From Oceaniglobus ichthyenteri (GTDB lineage: Bacteria > Pseudomonadota > Alphaproteobacteria > Rhodobacterales > Rhodobacteraceae): a stretch of 64,000 bases of DNA. A model generated the notes under the pieces. It searched no databases, was not told where the DNA came from, and worked only from the letters and a program-made list of their open reading frames with translations. Below are positions 17,367 to 25,038 of this stretch, piece by piece. Numbering within the stretch: position 1 is the stretch's first letter; each line of letters opens with the position of its first letter. The position numbers and the translations under genes are program-made. The DNA lies in NCBI RefSeq assembly GCF_003057885.1, contig NZ_QAGK01000002.1:124001-188000 (forward strand), given 5' to 3'.

Positions 17367-17990
17367 ATGCGCGCCCTTGTTGTTTATTGCCACCCCAAGC
17401 CCGACAGTTTCACTGCCGCTGTGCGCGATGTGGTGCTTGATCAATTAAAAGAGGCGGGTGCGGAAATCAGGCTGAGTGATCTGTACTCCCGCGGCTTTCC
17501 ACCGGCGCTAACTGACGAAGAACTTACGCTTTATCTGGACGAAACCCGCAATAGCGCCCCTGTTCAGCAAGATGTCGACGATCTGAAATGGTGTGACACG
17601 TTGATTTTTGTCTATCCCACATGGTGGTACGGCCTGCCTGCGGTCTTGAAGGGTTGGCTGGATCGGGCCATGGTGCCGGGCGTGGCGTTCAAGATGCCCG
17701 ATGAGGTGCACAAAACCATCCGCCCCGGATTACAGCACATCACCCGTTTGGGGGTTTTCACCACCTGTGGCGCCAGTTGGTGGTTAACCCAACTGGTTGG
17801 CGCGCCGGGCAAGCGCACGCTGATGCGGGGTTTGCGCCTGAACTGTGCGATCACGTGCAAAACCGCCTTTGCCGCCCATTATCTGATGGACAGCGCCACC
17901 CCCGACAGCCTTGCCGCTCATCTGCTCAAGGTGCGCACCAAAATGATACGCCTCGTGGGCAAGGCCAAACCCGAACGTGCCAAGGCGTGA
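17367..17990 (+). CDS. NAD(P)H-dependent flavodoxin-fold oxidoreductase 2
   Basis: A 207-residue paralogue of the preceding protein, with ALVVYCHPKPDSFTAAVRD at the start and VYPTWWYGLPAVLKGWLDRA as the flavin-binding signature, closer to the MdaB/KefF pattern than its neighbour. GAGG eight bases before ATG 17367 gives good initiation. The pair may form a heterodimer or act on successive intermediates; sequence alone cannot tell. About 90 bases follow before the creatininase-family gene. Confidence 0.87.
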   Translation: MRALVVYCHPKPDSFTAAVRDVVLDQLKEAGAEIRLSDLYSRGFPPALTDEELTLYLDETRNSAPVQQDVDDLKWCDTLIFVYPTWWYGLPAVLKGWLDRAMVPGVAFKMPDEVHKTIRPGLQHITRLGVFTTCGASWWLTQLVGAPGKRTLMRGLRLNCAITCKTAFAAHYLMDSATPDSLAAHLLKVRTKMIRLVGKAKPERAKA

Positions 17991-18081
17991 TAACAAATGA
18001 TCCGTGACGCACGTCATCCGTGCGCCCCGCCGGTTGCTTGTCCGCCAAATCCAATACCACCCATTCCCCAAAGGAGCCCGC

Positions 18082-18867
18082 ATGAAACGTTTTGATTGGG
18101 CGCAGTACCGCGCCTCTGAATATGGCGATATTGATCCGGCCAACACCATTGCCATCCTGCCCACTGCCGCCATCGAGCAGCACGGGCCGCACCTGCCGGT
18201 TGGGGTGGATACAATGATTGCCAATGGTATGTTAGACGAATTGCGCGCCGCCTGCCCCGATGATCTGGACATTCGCATTCTGCCCACACAATCCATTGGC
18301 AAATCCAACGAACACCTCTGGGCCAGGGGCACCCTTACCCTTACCGCCGCCACCGCCCTCTCCGCCTGGACCGAAATTGGCCTGTCGGTGGCGCGGGCCG
18401 GGGTGAAAAAGTTGGTGATCGTCAATTCCCATGGCGGCAACCTGGATCTGGTATCGATCCTGACGCGCGAATTGCGGGTGCAGGCCGGGATGCTGGCGGT
18501 AAAATGCCAATGGGCCGGGTTTGGCGCGCCAGATGGCCTGTACTCTTCGCACGAAGACGCGTTTGGCATTCATGGCGGCGATCAGGAAACATCGCTGATG
18601 CTGCATTTTCACCCGGATACGGTGGATATGACAAAGGCTGAAAATTTCACCTCATCCGCCGAAACCACGGCGATTTCGCCGGTCGGGCCGGTCAGCTATG
18701 GCTGGATCGCCAGCGATCTGTCGCAAAGCGGCACCGTGGGCAACGCCGCCGCCGCCACAGCCGCGAAAGGGGCGGCAACAGCGCAGCATCAGATCAAAGG
18801 GTTCATTGATTTGCTGTACAAGGTGCGCGCAATGCCGCTTCCCCAAGGGCAAGACAATGGAACCTAG
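18082..18867 (+). CDS. Creatininase-family amidohydrolase
   Basis: A 261-residue protein of the creatininase superfamily, metal-dependent hydrolases of cyclic amides that include creatininase, FAPy deformylase-type ArfB and MftE. Metal ligands appear in AAIEQHGPHLPVGVDTM (Glu, His, Asp), NSHGGN and HGGDQETSLMLHFHP. AAAGGAG before ATG 18082 fixes the start. No Trp-rich creatinine-site loop is obvious, so creatinine is not implied. In context with a CodA-like amidohydrolase, FAD oxidase and an importer it is probably a later ring-opening or deformylating step. Two bases of TAG stop are followed by a 60-base gap to the transglycosylase. Confidence 0.87.
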   Translation: MKRFDWAQYRASEYGDIDPANTIAILPTAAIEQHGPHLPVGVDTMIANGMLDELRAACPDDLDIRILPTQSIGKSNEHLWARGTLTLTAATALSAWTEIGLSVARAGVKKLVIVNSHGGNLDLVSILTRELRVQAGMLAVKCQWAGFGAPDGLYSSHEDAFGIHGGDQETSLMLHFHPDTVDMTKAENFTSSAETTAISPVGPVSYGWIASDLSQSGTVGNAAAATAAKGAATAQHQIKGFIDLLYKVRAMPLPQGQDNGT

Positions 18868-18930
18868 CCTAATCAAACGACGTTGCCTAAGCTGATGCCG
18901 TAACGCTTATTTTTTGCCGGAGCCATTGTC

Positions 18931-19737
18931 ATGTTCACCACCCTTTCAAAAACCGCCACAGCCGCCGCATTTCTGGCATTCGCCGCAACCGGGGCCAATG
19001 CGGCACCCTGTGGCAACAGCGCCGGTGGGTTCAACGCCTGGAAAGCCGCATTCGCCAACGAGGCAAAAGCAGCGGGCGTTGGGCAACGGGGGCTTCAGGC
19101 ATTGGCCAACACCCAATATGCCACCAAAACCATTCAGGCCGATCGAAACCAGAAAAGTTTCCGCTATAGCCTGGAAAAATTCATGGAGATACGTGGCGCC
19201 AACACAATCATTGCCCAGGGACGCAAACGCAAAGCGCAAAACGCCAATTTCTTTAACGCCATCGAGCGGCAATATGGCGTGCCGGCCGGTGTTCTGATCG
19301 CGATTCACGGTATGGAAACCGGATTTGGACGCTTCATGGGCGACAGCAATGTCGTGTCGGCGATCACCACTCTGGCCTATGATTGCCGCCGGTCGGATTT
19401 CTTTACGCCGCACGCTTTGGCGGCGCTGCAAATGGTGGATCGCGGGCACATCTCGCCAAATGTCCTTGGCGCACGCCATGGTGAATTGGGGCACACACAA
19501 TTTCTGCCCGGCAATGCCCTGCGCTATGGGGTCGATGGCGATGGCAACGGGCGTGTCGATCTGACCAATTACACCGATGCCATGGTCAGCACGGCCAATT
19601 TCCTGCGCCAAAAAGGTTGGAAACCCGGCGCGCCCTATCAGGAGGGGCAGCCCAATTTCCGTGTGATCCAAGCCTGGAACGCGGCGGGCGTGTACCAAAA
19701 GGCAATCGCCATCATGGCCGCCAAGATCGACGGCTAA
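18931..19737 (+). CDS. Lytic murein transglycosylase (MltB/SLT_2 type)
   Basis: A 268-residue exported protein that cleaves peptidoglycan glycan strands to 1,6-anhydro-muropeptides. A signal peptide ends at GANA before APCG; no lipobox Cys follows at +1, so it is periplasmic rather than a lipoprotein. The catalytic Glu is in IHGMETGFGRFMGD, the family GELGHTQFLP segment follows near 190, and TNYTDAMVSTANFLRQKGW ends the catalytic fold. It is shorter than E. coli MltB and lacks a peptidoglycan-binding C-terminal domain. A strong intrinsic terminator follows at 19793-19817. Confidence 0.92.
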   Translation: MFTTLSKTATAAAFLAFAATGANAAPCGNSAGGFNAWKAAFANEAKAAGVGQRGLQALANTQYATKTIQADRNQKSFRYSLEKFMEIRGANTIIAQGRKRKAQNANFFNAIERQYGVPAGVLIAIHGMETGFGRFMGDSNVVSAITTLAYDCRRSDFFTPHALAALQMVDRGHISPNVLGARHGELGHTQFLPGNALRYGVDGDGNGRVDLTNYTDAMVSTANFLRQKGWKPGAPYQEGQPNFRVIQAWNAAGVYQKAIAIMAAKIDG

Positions 19738-19792
19738 GCTTGGCACCAACGGGCCCCATGTCAGGCGCACGCCTGATGTGGGGGCATAGGGT

Positions 19793-19817
19793 GGCCCGCT
19801 TCAGCGGGCCTCGTTTT
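19793..19817 (+). terminator. Rho-independent terminator
   Basis: GGCCCGC, loop TTCA, GCGGGCC (19793-19810) followed by TCGTTTT. It closes the transglycosylase gene and reaches into the 3' end of the convergent HAD gene, whose stop codon lies in the loop. A second stem (TCAGGCG/CGCCTGA, 19761-19776) precedes it. Confidence 0.75.
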
Positions 19818-20508
19818 GGTCAAACCCGGCGATCCATCCGGGAATCGCGCCAATATCGGCAAACAGCACGTCGGCCCATTTGGTTAATGCGGCGGTATTC
19901 CGCCCATCGCCTGTTATCCCGATGCTAACCATATCTGCGGCCCGCGCCGCCATCAGATCATGGGTACTGTCCCCCACCATCGCCACCTGCTCAGGGGCCA
20001 ACCCTGCCGCTTTGGCAAAGGCCAGCAAGGGGCCGGGATCGGGCTTTGCGCCATGGCCACTGTCCGATCCGGCGATGAACGTGAACCGGTCCAATATGCC
20101 CGCCTGGCGCAAATGCGTCCGGGCCGGGGCTTCGGCATCATTGGTGACCAGACCAAGGGTCAACTGACGCGCCTGCAAGGCCTCCAGAACCGGGATCAGG
20201 GGTACTGTTGGCACCTGTTTTACCGATTGGGTCAAAGTGTTCATATGTCCGATCAGCCCGGCATGATCCCACCCCGAGATATGGGGCAACAGCCGCCTGG
20301 CGATCATATCGGGGGTGTCGGCCACCACCGGGCTATTGGCCAAAAACGTTTCCGTTTCAGGGACATATCCAACCACCCGCGCCAGCTTGGCAAAGTGATC
20401 GGGCGCATCTGCCAGCTCTTGTAAAAACTGGCGACACCATGCGCCCCAGGTCGCATTGAAATCAAACAGCGTGCCGTCCTTGTCAAACACGACACCCTTT
20501 ATGTCCAA
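19801..20508 (-). CDS. HAD-family hydrolase, phosphoglycolate-phosphatase-like
   Basis: A 235-residue HAD phosphatase. The nucleophile motif VVFDKDGTL carries Asp9 and Asp11, the Thr/Ser and Lys motifs follow (LVTNDAEAP; GAKPDPGPL), and VGDSTHDLMAARAAD is the metal-binding motif IV. The cap segment between residues 15 and 90 makes it a subfamily IA enzyme such as Gph. The only sensible start is TTG 20508, inside the 3' end of the upstream DUF3572 gene with a 10-base overlap, so the two are translationally coupled. The specific phosphomonoester is not determined. Confidence 0.85.
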   Translation of the reverse strand: MDIKGVVFDKDGTLFDFNATWGAWCRQFLQELADAPDHFAKLARVVGYVPETETFLANSPVVADTPDMIARRLLPHISGWDHAGLIGHMNTLTQSVKQVPTVPLIPVLEALQARQLTLGLVTNDAEAPARTHLRQAGILDRFTFIAGSDSGHGAKPDPGPLLAFAKAAGLAPEQVAMVGDSTHDLMAARAADMVSIGITGDGRNTAALTKWADVLFADIGAIPGWIAGFDQNEAR

Positions 20509-20777
20509 TGCACCTGCCCCCCGCCGGGCAATGCCGCACGCGCCTGCATCACCGTTTCATAGGGATGGCCCACCGTGTCGCAAAACCGCACGACCCAGGC
20601 ATCATCCATCAGCAGAAAATCCAGAACCGAAGCCAGAAAATCAGGATCGCCCACCCGGGCGCGCAAATCATCGACGCCCACGCCGGTCGCCCCCATGAAC
20701 ACGCCCAACAGATCATCCTCACCGGCCAACCAGCCCAGAGCCTGCACCGCCAGAGTTTCGGCTGTTTCCTGCCGCAT
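20499..20777 (-). CDS. DUF3572-family protein
   Basis: A 92-residue cytoplasmic protein of a family confined largely to Alphaproteobacteria, with no known function. The family pattern is seen in LAVQALGWLAGEDDLLGVF, GVDDLRARVGDPDFLASVLDF and FCDTVGHPYETVM. ATG 20777 has GAGGA seven bases before it; a longer in-frame ATG at 20816 lacks one. It overlaps the HAD phosphatase start. The divergent PleD-like gene begins about 90 bases away, an arrangement I recall as common in this group. Confidence 0.85.
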   Translation of the reverse strand: MRQETAETLAVQALGWLAGEDDLLGVFMGATGVGVDDLRARVGDPDFLASVLDFLLMDDAWVVRFCDTVGHPYETVMQARAALPGGGQVHWT

Positions 20778-20869
20778 CACGAAATCCTCATATCTTGGAA
20801 AGGGTTTGTTAATCATTCTCAGTGAATGGTTACCTAGACCAGTACAAATTGATCAATGCGTGGGGAAAC

Positions 20870-22312
20870 ATGGCAGGCAGGATCCTTATCGCTGACGATG
20901 TCGTTACCAACCGCATCGTGTTGAAGGTTAAATTGGCCGCTGCCCAATATCGGGTGGCGCAATGTGACACCGCGCGCGAGGCCCGCGCGATTGCGCGCGC
21001 CGATGAAACCGATCTTATCATTCTGGCCCCCACCCTGCCCGATATGGAGGGGGCGGCGCTGTGCCGGATTCTGAAATCCGATCCGGCGACTGCCGCGCTG
21101 CCGCTGTTGATGCTGCTTGAGCGGGATGATGACGCGCGCCGCATGGCCGCACTTTCGGCCGGCGCGGACGAAGTGATGTCGATTCCGTTCAGTGAAATTC
21201 GCCTGCTGGCGCGGGTGCGCAGCCTGATGCGCGCCCATGATACCGACCGCGAATTGCAGCGCCGCGAGGCGACCGCCCGCGAAATGGGCTTTGCCGAACC
21301 TGCGCCGACATTGATGCGTCCGGGCACCGTTGCCCTGATTGGCGCGGTGCCGGAACAGGCGATGGCGTGGCGCACTGCATTGCGTGGCAAAACCCCCCAT
21401 ACCATCACATTGATGAGCCGCAGCAAAGCGATGCAATTGACCAAGGCGGCGCCCTGCCCCGATGTGTTTGTCATTGCCGCCAACATGAACGGGCGCGAAG
21501 ACGGTGTGCGCCTTCTGTCAGAGCTGCGCAGCCGCAGCGCCACGCGCCATTCCGCCACGGTCATGATTCACCCGCCCAACACCGATGAAAGTCAGGCGAA
21601 CGCGCTGGATATCGGGGCGAACGCGCTGTTGGAAGACGGGTTCAATCCGGCGGAACTGGCCCTGCGCATTGATCGCCAGATCCTGCGCAAACGTGCCACG
21701 GATCTGTTACGCAATTCTGTCGATGCGGGGTTGCGCATGGCCACGGTTGACCCGCTGACCGGGCTGTTCAATCGCCGCTATGGCGATCACCATCTGGTGG
21801 CCCTGGCCGACCGCGCCACCCATCGCCAGCGCAGTTATGCCGTGTTGATGGTGGATATTGACCGGTTCAAATCGGTCAATGACAATTACGGCCATGCGAT
21901 TGGTGATCTGGTTCTGAAATCCGTGGCGCGGGTGTTGCAGGACAATCTGCGCGCCATTGATCTGATCGCGCGCTATGGGGGCGAAGAATTCATCGTCGCC
22001 CTGCCCGATGCCACCCTGCCCGCCGCGCGTCTGGCCGCCGAACGGCTGCGCCAACGGGTTGCCGAAATGGTGGTGACATTGCCAGACGGATCAGGGCTGA
22101 GCGTGACAATAAGCGTCGGACTGGCCATGGGTGGCCCCGGCAGCGGCCCCGCCCACGATGTATTGGGCCGCGCCGATACGGCGTTGTTTCAGGCCAAAAA
22201 TCAGGGGCGCAATTGTATCGCTGTGGCGCAATCCACAGCGGTTGACGGTCCTCAATCCCGGGCGGGTTTGCGTGGCCCCCTGCGCAGCGACCGATCCAGC
22301 CGATTGGCATAA
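20870..22312 (+). CDS. pleD: PleD-like response regulator with GGDEF domain
   Basis: A 480-residue REC-REC-GGDEF protein making cyclic di-GMP from two GTP. REC1 occupies about 1-120 and REC2, a degenerate adaptor, about 145-270. The GGDEF domain (310-470) has DPLTGLFNRR, MVDIDRFKSVND and the active-site RYGGEEF, with an intact inhibitory RxxD (RAID) five residues before it. In REC1 the residue where PleD has phospho-acceptor Asp53 is Ala53 (LIILAPTLPDME), although the acidic pair at 9-10 and downstream KPF-like loop remain. The start ATG is chosen to match the PleD N-terminus. It overlaps the convergent Spy-like gene by 61 bases. Confidence 0.92.
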   Translation: MAGRILIADDVVTNRIVLKVKLAAAQYRVAQCDTAREARAIARADETDLIILAPTLPDMEGAALCRILKSDPATAALPLLMLLERDDDARRMAALSAGADEVMSIPFSEIRLLARVRSLMRAHDTDRELQRREATAREMGFAEPAPTLMRPGTVALIGAVPEQAMAWRTALRGKTPHTITLMSRSKAMQLTKAAPCPDVFVIAANMNGREDGVRLLSELRSRSATRHSATVMIHPPNTDESQANALDIGANALLEDGFNPAELALRIDRQILRKRATDLLRNSVDAGLRMATVDPLTGLFNRRYGDHHLVALADRATHRQRSYAVLMVDIDRFKSVNDNYGHAIGDLVLKSVARVLQDNLRAIDLIARYGGEEFIVALPDATLPAARLAAERLRQRVAEMVVTLPDGSGLSVTISVGLAMGGPGSGPAHDVLGRADTALFQAKNQGRNCIAVAQSTAVDGPQSRAGLRGPLRSDRSSRLA

Positions 22313-22728
22313 TTGGTCCGCTCGGCCACCGACATCTCTTGCAAGCGCGCAATCAATAACTCTTCGCCCAACTGCTGTCGTTCTGACAGGATCGCGCGCT
22401 GTTGCGCCAACAGGCCGCGTAACATATCGGCGTCAAACGGATCGGTGCGCAACACCTCCAGCGCCGCTTCGAACCGGGCGCGCAACGCCTCGCGGTTGTT
22501 GCTCAATCGCTCTTGCCGGGGTTTCAGCGTCTGGGCCAAGGCCGAACGGTCTTCGGGTGTCAGCGCCATCACATACGGCACGTTGCCGATATCACGCAGG
22601 GCGCGGTAATCACTGCTGCGCTTTGTATCATCGCGCCCATGGGTCACCATCCCGCCCACAACAACCCCCGCCACCAACAGGTTCAGCGCCAGTGAGGCAA
22701 TCAACAGGACTCGCATCTTTTTCGTCAT
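22252..22728 (-). CDS. Spy/CpxP-like periplasmic metal-resistance protein
   Basis: A 158-residue protein with one N-terminal membrane helix (about 6-28), then a long helical periplasmic part. It contains the heavy-metal-resistance/LTXXQ-like pattern: MALTPEDRSALAQTLKPRQE, DPFDADMLRGLLAQQRAI and a basic end. Such proteins sense metal or envelope stress. It is the last gene of the ECF sigma operon, three bases after the membrane partner gene, which supports a role in feedback on the sigma factor, as CnrX-type proteins do (inference). Confidence 0.8.
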   Translation of the reverse strand: MTKKMRVLLIASLALNLLVAGVVVGGMVTHGRDDTKRSSDYRALRDIGNVPYVMALTPEDRSALAQTLKPRQERLSNNREALRARFEAALEVLRTDPFDADMLRGLLAQQRAILSERQQLGEELLIARLQEMSVAERTNYANRLDRSLRRGPRKPARD

Positions 22729-22731
22729 CCT

Positions 22732-23085
22732 CTACCCCTCAGCTGCCAAGATATCGAAACCGGGCATCAGATCGACCAGGTCAAATTCCGTGGCTGTTTC
22801 ACTGTCATCAATCAATGTAAAATCATTCAGACCGACAGGTTGCGCAACGCCGATCCAGACACCGGCCACCGCCGCCGTGGCCAACCCCGCAACCGAAGGC
22901 CAACCGCCCAGCATCGTGCCCAATTCGCGCCACCAGCCGGATTTCGCCACCGTTTTGTGGCGCGCCTGATCGACGGTTTCAGCATCCGCAAGGATCCGCG
23001 CGAACAGATCATCGGGCAGATCGGGGGGGGCCTGTCGCGCTTGGGCAAACAGGGTCTCCAATGGGTCGGTGGGTCGGTCAGTCAT
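22732..23085 (-). CDS. Small membrane protein, candidate anti-sigma factor
   Basis: A 117-residue protein with a predicted cytoplasmic N-terminal 60 residues, a single membrane segment (about 65-85, GLATAAVAGVWIGVAQPVGL) and a short acidic C-terminal tail. Its start overlaps the 3' end of the ECF sigma gene by eight bases and it precedes the Spy-like gene. Position, topology and size match anti-sigma factors, but there is no ZAS zinc motif, so the call is from context. The N-terminal acidic/helical stretch DPLETLFAQARQAPPDLPDD would be the sigma-binding part. Confidence 0.6.
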   Translation of the reverse strand: MTDRPTDPLETLFAQARQAPPDLPDDLFARILADAETVDQARHKTVAKSGWWRELGTMLGGWPSVAGLATAAVAGVWIGVAQPVGLNDFTLIDDSETATEFDLVDLMPGFDILAAEG

Positions 23086-23671
23086 ATCCCAGCTCCTCGC
23101 GCTGCGGGGCCAGAATGGCCGTCAGCGCCCGTTTGCCCCGGGCGGTCAAACTTTCAACCGCCTCGGTGCTGATGTCCATCACTTGCGCGATATCGGGGTT
23201 TGCCATGCCCTCGATGTGGCGCAAAATCACGGCTTGTCGTTGTCGGTCAGACAATTGATCAAGCGCGGTTTCCAACGCCAGATGCCGCTGTGCCGTTTCA
23301 AGACGGGCCAGGACCGTGGGCGCATCGTCTTCGGGCTCGTCGGCATCGTCCAACGGCGTGGCACGCCCGGATTTGCGCAACCGATCCAGACACAGGTTCG
23401 ACGTGACGCGAAACAGCCATGTCGACACCCGCGCCGCGCCCTGTTCCCACGAAGGCGCCATTTTCCACAGCCGCAACATTGCCTCTTGGGTCACGTCCTC
23501 GGCTTCGGCGCGGTCCCCCTTTAGCATGCGGGTGGCAAACCCCAGAACCCGGGGGGCCAAACGCGCCGTCAGCACCCGCGCGGCCTCCGTATCGCCACGC
23601 CCATAGGCCACCAGAAGGGCGGCATCGGGGCAGGTATCGAGTGGGGCACGGGGCATTTGCATTGTCGGCAA
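23078..23671 (-). CDS. ECF-type RNA polymerase sigma factor
   Basis: A 197-residue extracytoplasmic-function sigma factor. Region 2 is DVTQEAMLRLWKMAP followed by STWLFRVTSNLCLDRLRK; region 4 is LDQLSDRQRQAVILRHIEGM with the DNA-reading helix around STEAVESLTARGKRAL. TTG 23671 is preferred because AGGA lies six bases upstream; internal ATGs at 23662 and 23656 are alternatives. The next two genes overlap or follow closely and look like membrane partners. The secreted EF-hand gene lies 66 bases upstream on the same strand and may be in the same regulon. Confidence 0.92.
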   Translation of the reverse strand: MPTMQMPRAPLDTCPDAALLVAYGRGDTEAARVLTARLAPRVLGFATRMLKGDRAEAEDVTQEAMLRLWKMAPSWEQGAARVSTWLFRVTSNLCLDRLRKSGRATPLDDADEPEDDAPTVLARLETAQRHLALETALDQLSDRQRQAVILRHIEGMANPDIAQVMDISTEAVESLTARGKRALTAILAPQREELGYD

Positions 23672-23736
23672 CGGCTATCCTGATCGGATCGGACGGGCAA
23701 CAGATGGGCCGGGGAATGACGCCCCGGCCCAACAGA

Positions 23737-24411
23737 TCAGTTGCCGCGACGCGTGTCGCCACCCATGCGTTTTTGTGCGCCGGTGTCGCAATCGCCGCCC
23801 ATGCGGTGCTGACCGCCTTTGCGGTTCTGGTTGTCCATGCCGTGTTGGCCACCTTTGCCACAGGCATTGTTCATCCGGTGTTCGCCGCCCTTGTGGCTGC
23901 CACCCCGCATCCGGTGCTTGCCGCCATTTCCACGGTTGCCCATGGCGCTGATCGCTGCGGTGTATTCCGCCTCGGACACAGCACCGTCGCCATCGGTATC
24001 GGCCCGGTTCAACATCCGTTCGGCCATGTCACCGCCACCGCGGCGGCCATTGGATCGGGCCTGCATTTCTTCCTGGCTCAACTCGCCATCGCCGTTGGCA
24101 TCCAGCCGGTTCAGCATCCGGGTTGCGCCACGTTCGGCACGTTCGCTTGCGCGGGCCATGGCCTGGGCGCGCAATTCTTCTGCGGACAGGGTGCCGTTTG
24201 CGTCGGTATCGGCAGCCGCAAATTGCGCAGCGCCGTAGGCGGTGATGTCGGCACGGTTGATCTGACCGTTGCCATCAACATCAAGTTCCTGGAATGTTGG
24301 CAGCGTGGGGCGTTCGCCCTGCCCCTGAGCGTGGGCCAAAGTTGGCGCCACAACCGAAGTGGCAAGGATCAAAGCGGCAACTGTTGCGGTCAATTTCGAC
24401 TTGGCGGTCAT
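23737..24411 (-). CDS. Secreted EF-hand protein with His/Gly-rich repeat tail
   Basis: A 224-residue exported protein: signal peptide about 1-28 ending ...LAHA. Four canonical 12-residue calcium loops follow: DVDGNGQINRAD, DTDANGTLSAEE, DANGDGELSQEE and DTDGDGAVSEAE, each with acidic residues at positions 1, 3, 5 and 12. From about residue 160 the tail is low-complexity, with repeats of the form KGGxHRM and GGxxRM rich in His, Met, Gly, Asn and Cys, which looks metal-binding. Calcium binding is expected; the tail is unusual for the family. It is followed by an ECF sigma operon, hinting at metal or envelope-stress sensing. Confidence 0.85.
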   Translation of the reverse strand: MTAKSKLTATVAALILATSVVAPTLAHAQGQGERPTLPTFQELDVDGNGQINRADITAYGAAQFAAADTDANGTLSAEELRAQAMARASERAERGATRMLNRLDANGDGELSQEEMQARSNGRRGGGDMAERMLNRADTDGDGAVSEAEYTAAISAMGNRGNGGKHRMRGGSHKGGEHRMNNACGKGGQHGMDNQNRKGGQHRMGGDCDTGAQKRMGGDTRRGN

Positions 24412-24608
24412 TTTGGTATCCTCAAGATGATCAGGGCAGATGTCTTTATCTGCGCTTCATGATCAGTAAACGGCCGGTGTCTGGTATTCCGTCGCGAAAA
24501 ATGCAAAAACTTTGCGACATCCCGCCGCAAGGACAATCCGCCCGTTTTCGCCCGGCTTTTTCCGGGCTATATAACCAAAATTCCAGCCATGCACCGAAAG
24601 ATACCGTG

Positions 24609-25013
24609 ATGTACGATCAGGCCCCCCCTGCGCCGCCGCTTGCCGATGCGCAAAACCCAGACGAACGGATGTTGCGCCCCGCCCTGTGGCGCGGCTGGCG
24701 GCGCCGCTGCCCGCAATGCGGGGCCGGCCCGATGCTGAAGGGATATCTGAAGATGCGCGATCATTGCCCGGTGTGTTCCGAACCGTTTCACCATCACCGC
24801 GCCGATGATGGCCCGGCCTATCTGGCGATTCTGGTGGTTGGCCATATCATGGCGCCCATGCTGCATATTGCCTTTACGGTCTGGCGGCCCGATCCGATGA
24901 TTCTGGCCACTTCGTTTTCCATAGGGTGTATCGCTTTGTCGCTGTATCTATTACCCAGGTTGAAGGGCGCCTTGGTGGCGTTTCAATGGGCGCGCCGGAT
25001 GCACGGGTTTTAA
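24609..25013 (+). CDS. DUF983-family membrane protein with two CxxC pairs
   Basis: A 134-residue protein. Two zinc-ribbon-like pairs, RRRCPQCGAGPML and DHCPVCSEPF, precede two membrane helices (about 70-92 and 98-118). This is the pattern of DUF983 proteins, which are widespread in Alphaproteobacteria and of unknown function. ATG 24609 is chosen by family length. The gene-free 197 bases upstream contain a GCCCGG/CCGGGC hairpin (24550-24567) and an AT-rich TATATAA run that may be the promoter. A Nudix gene follows 25 bases downstream, probably co-transcribed. Confidence 0.87.
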   Translation: MYDQAPPAPPLADAQNPDERMLRPALWRGWRRRCPQCGAGPMLKGYLKMRDHCPVCSEPFHHHRADDGPAYLAILVVGHIMAPMLHIAFTVWRPDPMILATSFSIGCIALSLYLLPRLKGALVAFQWARRMHGF

Positions 25014-25038
25014 GCGCGGTGTAAGAACGGGCAAACAC

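Noticed and set aside
24412-24520. Possible ECF promoter (GGAAT then CGTT) upstream of the EF-hand gene
   Set aside because: The spacing is 13 bases instead of 16-17 and the first element is not GGAAC, so it does not fit a known ECF pattern.
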